From: an uncultured Verrucomicrobiota bacterium
GTDB lineage: Bacteria > Verrucomicrobiota > Kiritimatiellia > RFP12 > UBA1067
Assembly: GCA_946631345.1 (NCBI GenBank)
Contig: CAMPAA010000118.1
Location: 1 to 9,462, forward strand
Length of the DNA: 9,462 nucleotides
Direction of reading: 5' to 3'
Shown here: positions 7,601 through 9,462 of the stretch, one piece after another
Numbering within the stretch: position 1 is the stretch's first letter
Layout: each line of letters begins with the position of its first letter
Program-made: the position numbers and the translations under genes
The notes under the pieces: generated by a model
Database searches by the model: none
Told to the model about the DNA's origin: nothing
What the model saw: only the letters and a program-made list of their open reading frames with translations

Positions 7601-9462
7601 CGACCATGTATTGTTGCCCGGATCGATTATGTCGGTGAACAACGTAACCGACTCCGTTGCGCCATTCAATAGCATATTGGTGACAATGGATATCTGCGAG
7701 GTCACATCGTGCGACAAACGCGTGGTCGAGGACCAAGAACCCCAATTTTCGCCGTTTGCGCCAAAGTAATATGTATTACCTCCGTAGGTGTAGTGCTCTG
7801 GGTAGTCATTTTTGTTCCCCCAATAACCATATTGCCTGGAAGTGTTTGATGTTTCGATGAAACGCGTTTGTTTATTCGTCACCGTCGTCACTACCTGCGT
7901 GATGGCGATGACGTACTCGAACCTGTTCGTCATGTCGTCTTCCGTGCCGACGGTGCGCTCAGTAAGGTTGATGATCGTCGGGACGGAGTCGAAGTAGAGC
8001 ACGTAGAGCTGGGCGTTGTGGCCGTAATAGCCCCAGGTCGTGCCGCCGTCAATGGAATACTCGAATCCGCGCCAGGTGTTGCGTACCTGAAGCTGCGGGC
8101 GGTCGTTATCCATCTCCTTGGCGGGGGTGATGATGCGCAGCTGCGAGGCGGATGTTGCGTTCGTCTCGCCGATCGCGAACGCGTAGTGGTCGTGGCCGGG
8201 CACGTAGGCGTTAGGCGCGACCACGATGTCCGCCATGTTGGTGGCGTCGGTACCAACGGTGACAGAGGTCGGTCCGGGGCTGGCTGGCGCCTTGGACTCG
8301 AAAGTCGTCCCCATCACGCGGTAGCCGATATCCACCTGCCTTTCGCCCGTGAAATAGACGAAGTAGATTTCCATGCCGGACGGGATGGGCGCCGTGGTGC
8401 CGTCGGGGTACTCCACGTAGGTGGTCAGCGCGGAGAGGTTGTAGTAAAGCCGGCTTATCCTCGTCTTCTCCGAAATGTGCGCCACGCTGTCGGCAAGGCA
8501 GACATAGGCGTAGATGCAGCCGGTCGGCGTCACAAAGTCGGCATGGTCGTCGTCGAAGATCACGTTCGTCTCGTTGCCGACGCGGATCACCCTGTTGGTG
8601 ACGCCCGCCGAAACCTCCCTGTACCAGTCCTCGCGCACCACGGGCGTTGCGCCGGAGGCGTCCACAGGGTGGAACGGCACCTCGATGAAGTCGGTCCAGA
8701 TGGCGTAGAGCGTGGTTGGCCCGGTGATCGGGGTGTTCTCGAAGTCGAACGGCGTGAGCAGCGAATCGTCCTTGTAGCGCTCGGTGGACCAGAACGCGAA
8801 CATCTTGTTCTCGGTGGAGGAGTCGCGCACGATGTTCGGATAGGTGGCGTATCCGTTCAGGGTGGTGATCTGCACGTATTGGTTGCGCGACTCGTCGAAC
8901 ACGTACTTGTCGCCCCACTTCGCCTGCCAAACGTCGTGCGGCCATTCCACATCCTCGTTGTTCTTGTCGAAATAGACGGGCACGGCCCATTCGGCGTAGA
9001 GCACGTTGTGGCCGTTGAGGGCATCCACGGTATCGACGCCCACGAACTGGCCGGGGGCGAAGTGCGTGCCGGTGCCGTCGGCCGCCGTGTTCCAACCGAG
9101 GAAATCCAGCTCCACGTCGTTGCCGTCGGCATCCTTCACCACGCATGAGTAGCCCTTTCCGTCGCTGAGCTTGCCGTAGGCGTTGTTTCTCATGCCGGAT
9201 ACGGTGCGGGCGGTGTCGGTGATGTTGGTGATGAGCTCCGGCGCGTGCGGATAGGCGAGCGGGAGCGTCACGGCGACGGTCGGGTCGATGGTGCCGCCGT
9301 TGGCGTCCGTGGTGAGGCTCACTGTGCGCACCTGGGTGTACACGGCATCGAGGATCAGCTGCTTGACCGGCCTTCCGTCCGGCCCCGGCACGTTCACCGC
9401 GTAGGCCGCGTTGAACACGAACGACTGGCCTGGGTGGTACACGGTGCCGTCGCCGTAGCGGA
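4661..9462 (-). CDS. Giant extracellular repeat protein with InlB-like repeats and pilin-like Ig modules (5' partial)
   Basis: The frame is open through the window edge at 9462 (upstream codons read RYGDGT), so the GTG at 9442 is an internal valine and the true start lies outside. About 1,599 residues are visible. Numbering from the 9442 codon, domains in order are: InlB-like (Flg_new) repeats at about 97-152 (FLGWNTAADGTGTHFAPG, then LYAEW) and 198-250 (LYAIW at the end); a DGGTTWG module at 459-486; a pilin-like Ig module at about 488-707, expanded by a low-GC Asn/Thr/Tyr/Gly-rich segment; a beta-rich linker; a second WSVDGATWG module at 931-958; a second pilin-like module at 960-1103 ending VELTNIK; a third InlB-like repeat at 1103-1168 (YEVTFKDEDGTELE); and a C-terminal domain (about 1450-1593) with GWGGNPGADD and GVGFWYYRR. 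No membrane anchor, LPXTG or PEP-CTERM tail is present at the end. A cell-surface adhesin or fibre role is inferred from these modules. It is the first visible operon gene. Confidence 0.88.
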   Translation of the reverse strand, partial: RYGDGTVYHPGQSFVFNAAYAVNVPGPDGRPVKQLILDAVYTQVRTVSLTTDANGGTIDPTVAVTLPLAYPHAPELITNITDTARTVSGMRNNAYGKLSDGKGYSCVVKDADGNDVELDFLGWNTAADGTGTHFAPGQFVGVDTVDALNGHNVLYAEWAVPVYFDKNNEDVEWPHDVWQAKWGDKYVFDESRNQYVQITTLNGYATYPNIVRDSSTENKMFAFWSTERYKDDSLLTPFDFENTPITGPTTLYAIWTDFIEVPFHPVDASGATPVVREDWYREVSAGVTNRVIRVGNETNVIFDDDHADFVTPTGCIYAYVCLADSVAHISEKTRISRLYYNLSALTTYVEYPDGTTAPIPSGMEIYFVYFTGERQVDIGYRVMGTTFESKAPASPGPTSVTVGTDATNMADIVVAPNAYVPGHDHYAFAIGETNATSASQLRIITPAKEMDNDRPQLQVRNTWRGFEYSIDGGTTWGYYGHNAQLYVLYFDSVPTIINLTERTVGTEDDMTNRFEYVIAITQVVTTVTNKQTRFIETSNTSRQYGYWGNKNDYPEHYTYGGNTYYFGANGENWGSWSSTTRLSHDVTSQISIVTNMLLNGATESVTLFTDIIDPGNNTWSDGGYEADTRTESGWFGSTTTYLQLTQTRLRIVTTNIQYLVITQRPVEGFATSNDTGDGEYVYRQTAAAANATYGVTYTNTRESLPVELHVAFAQSGAIDHVDNAWRTEVAGDYTLTVPLSEEGAFEDALEKTNVILKAQAADRRFFGAYYGKAVESDLADENKVALKGPVTSIGFVKKPDADWYRLCLNGDASLELGDYGIYYVYGEIPSIRYVKEGANGALTELAKIEYVGNPVKMNGAAAAQGEALDVPVDGTPVTVAAGGSTGFRVPLSLDGVATASLNYYALAAGPASATATNAMDAVTWGSSLQMKVAENGLLKWSVDGATWGDFSGASASIFVIYKEKGYDLTISVEALASAADRAADVFTLLVSSSNLVAGTEYVVSGYAPGGTPIGSMAATACDDGAMLTFTVTGGSRIAIQSLPNNDWPRADGFGTEPRVYTLRELLPEGYALTNILINGAAPLSQVQVENGSVTYMDMDKVVELTNIKRYEVTFKDEDGTELEAAPYWYGTKAADIDAPDDPAKPMDSVYIYRFTDWTPSVADVESDAVYRAEYRQIKVPVATQRASATNLVVSLSAEEAQAREEALVQALKDVGIDMEAPGYSEEAATEELNRLDPNGLRHWENLVTGTSTNHMLLSTVTMTNNTESTISLVQDEDPQAPIAKALGYEVLYDLKRLYNVNDSANRAWGRVAGPGETPSFTVQLIDSDGKSLGAAGYYRVCTLIIPQQNLAITNELPSTNTIGVLEVNSPLKNTMTAVPWKALASVPEAAQPVVVQNYVDVGQLENGDVINALDEEGTYQQWTLVDGKWQKAAATAREVNGMMKTIITPKAENRTLDRGGATWVSRNGTDKPYFLIGQYSGEPVEITVEGGTTANPGCTMIANPCLTAIGVNDLGWGGNPGADDVIEIPSESNRPVRLLWRSGKWGYNDATRIVFDPVTRRPTVPWITDVKIQPGVGFWYYRREAAPFTLTIEVDNLDD
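5939..6136 (-). repeat. InlB-like repeat 3
   Basis: Residues about 1103-1168 (YEVTFKDEDGTELE, YWYGTKAADIDAPDDP, then FTDWTPSVADV and YRAEY) follow the xVTFKDxDGTxL ... Y-G ... F-x-x-W ... Y-x-A-x-Y pattern of this extracellular repeat. It directly follows pilin-like module 2. Confidence 0.65.
6134..6565 (-). other. Pilin-like Ig module 2
   Basis: Residues about 960-1103 start YDLTISVEAL and contain the strands VFTLLVSSSNL, LTFTVTGGSRIAIQSLP and YTLRELLPEGYALTNI, with VVELTNIK at the end. The order F-x-L-x-V, tFtv-x-G-x-x-x-x-I-x-x-LP, Y-T-x-x-E, f-T-N is that of Spy0128/DUF7601-like pilin domains. E1058 and N1100 occupy the acidic and Asn positions; the Lys position reads Val. Confidence 0.5.
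6569..6652 (-). repeat. DGG-TWG module, copy 2
   Basis: Residues 931-958 (LLKWSVDGATWGDFSGASAS, then IFVIYKEK) align with copy 1 at 7985-8068: W/Y-S-V/I-DG-TWG-x-x-x-x-x-A-x-x-x-V-x-Y. Identity is moderate, so the duplication is old. Confidence 0.55.
7322..7981 (-). other. Pilin-like Ig module 1 with expanded loop
   Basis: Residues about 488-707 begin TIINLTERTVG, continue with an F-x-Y-x-I strand (FEYVIAI), and end YGVTYTNTRESLPVELHVAF. This is the layout of Spy0128/DUF7601-like pilin isopeptide domains (Lys near the first strand, Asn in the last fTN strand). The usual lysine position reads Arg (R496), while the terminal Asn (N693) is kept. About 140 residues are inserted between the strands. 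Confidence 0.5.
7478..7897 (-). other. Low-GC, Asn/Thr/Tyr/Gly-rich segment inside the giant gene
   Basis: My hand count over 7501-7860 gives 171 G+C in 360 bases (47.5%), against 41 of 60 at 9001-9060. The encoded residues (about 516-655) are rich in N, T, Y, G, W and S, for example RQYGYWGNKNDYPEHYTYGG. The frame is intact throughout. The compositional shift suggests separate ancestry or different selection for this loop. Confidence 0.7.
7985..8068 (-). repeat. DGG-TWG module, copy 1
   Basis: Residues 459-486 (GFEYSIDGGTTWGYYGHNAQ, then LYVLYFD) match the later copy at 6569-6652 in register. Each copy directly precedes a pilin-like Ig module. Confidence 0.55.
8693..8851 (-). repeat. InlB-like repeat 2
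   Basis: Residues about 198-250 show a matching but degenerate copy: FAFWSTERYKDDSLLTPFDF, ending LYAIW. It lies about 45 residues after repeat 1. Confidence 0.6.
8987..9154 (-). repeat. InlB-like (Listeria/Bacteroides) repeat 1
   Basis: Residues about 97-152 of the giant protein follow the F-x-GWNT-x-x-DGTGT ... LYA-x-W pattern of this extracellular beta-repeat. It is the best-conserved copy in the protein. Confidence 0.75.

Noticed and set aside
7868..9148. 426-codon plus-strand open frame
   Set aside because: It lies antisense to the giant gene. Its Arg/His/Val/Gly-rich product has no domain pattern and is what a GC-rich gene yields in its opposite frame, while the minus-strand frame shows clear InlB-like repeats.
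9440..9442. GTG at 9442 as the start of the giant gene
   Set aside because: The frame continues open to the window edge (RYGDGT before it), no signal peptide follows, and the sequence after it is ordinary beta-rich body. The real start is upstream of the window.

Overview
The window most resembles a PVC-group bacterium (Kiritimatiellota, Lentisphaerota or a neighbour), probably an uncultured gut or environmental lineage. The DNA is GC-rich. One protein ends in a PEP-CTERM sorting signal of the VPEPTSG...RRRRR type common in that group. The largest protein combines InlB-like (Listeria/Bacteroides) repeats, pilin-like Ig modules and a C-terminal domain of a style seen in Kiritimatiellota surface proteins. 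This placement rests on sequence style read by eye, not on a search.

Layout: bases 1-101 hold the last 32 codons of an unrecognised plus-strand gene. A GC-rich inverted repeat (112-160) separates it from a convergent run of five minus-strand genes that fills the rest. In transcription order these are: (E) a giant exported-type repeat protein, 5'-truncated by the window edge (9462 to 4661); (D) a 203-residue PEP-CTERM protein (4639 to 4028); (C) a 789-residue polytopic membrane protein resembling a divergent DUF2723/GT-C protein with C-terminal TPRs (4031 to 1662); (B) a 253-residue secreted protein whose start is better placed at 1604 (1604 to 843); and (A) a 227-residue secreted beta-sandwich protein (843 to 160).

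E and D are 21 bp apart, D and C overlap in ATGA, and B and A overlap in TGATG. Only the 57-bp C-B gap has room for a promoter. The products are all predicted to be in or beyond the inner membrane: three have visible signal peptides, one has about ten membrane segments, and E is a large extracellular-type repeat protein. The simplest reading is a cell-surface operon: a giant adhesin or pilin-like protein, a small sorted surface protein, a membrane protein that might modify or assemble them, and two secreted accessory proteins. The function of the set is inference. No exosortase, CRISPR array, tRNA, rRNA, insertion sequence or integrase was found. No gene-free stretch exceeds about 60 bp.
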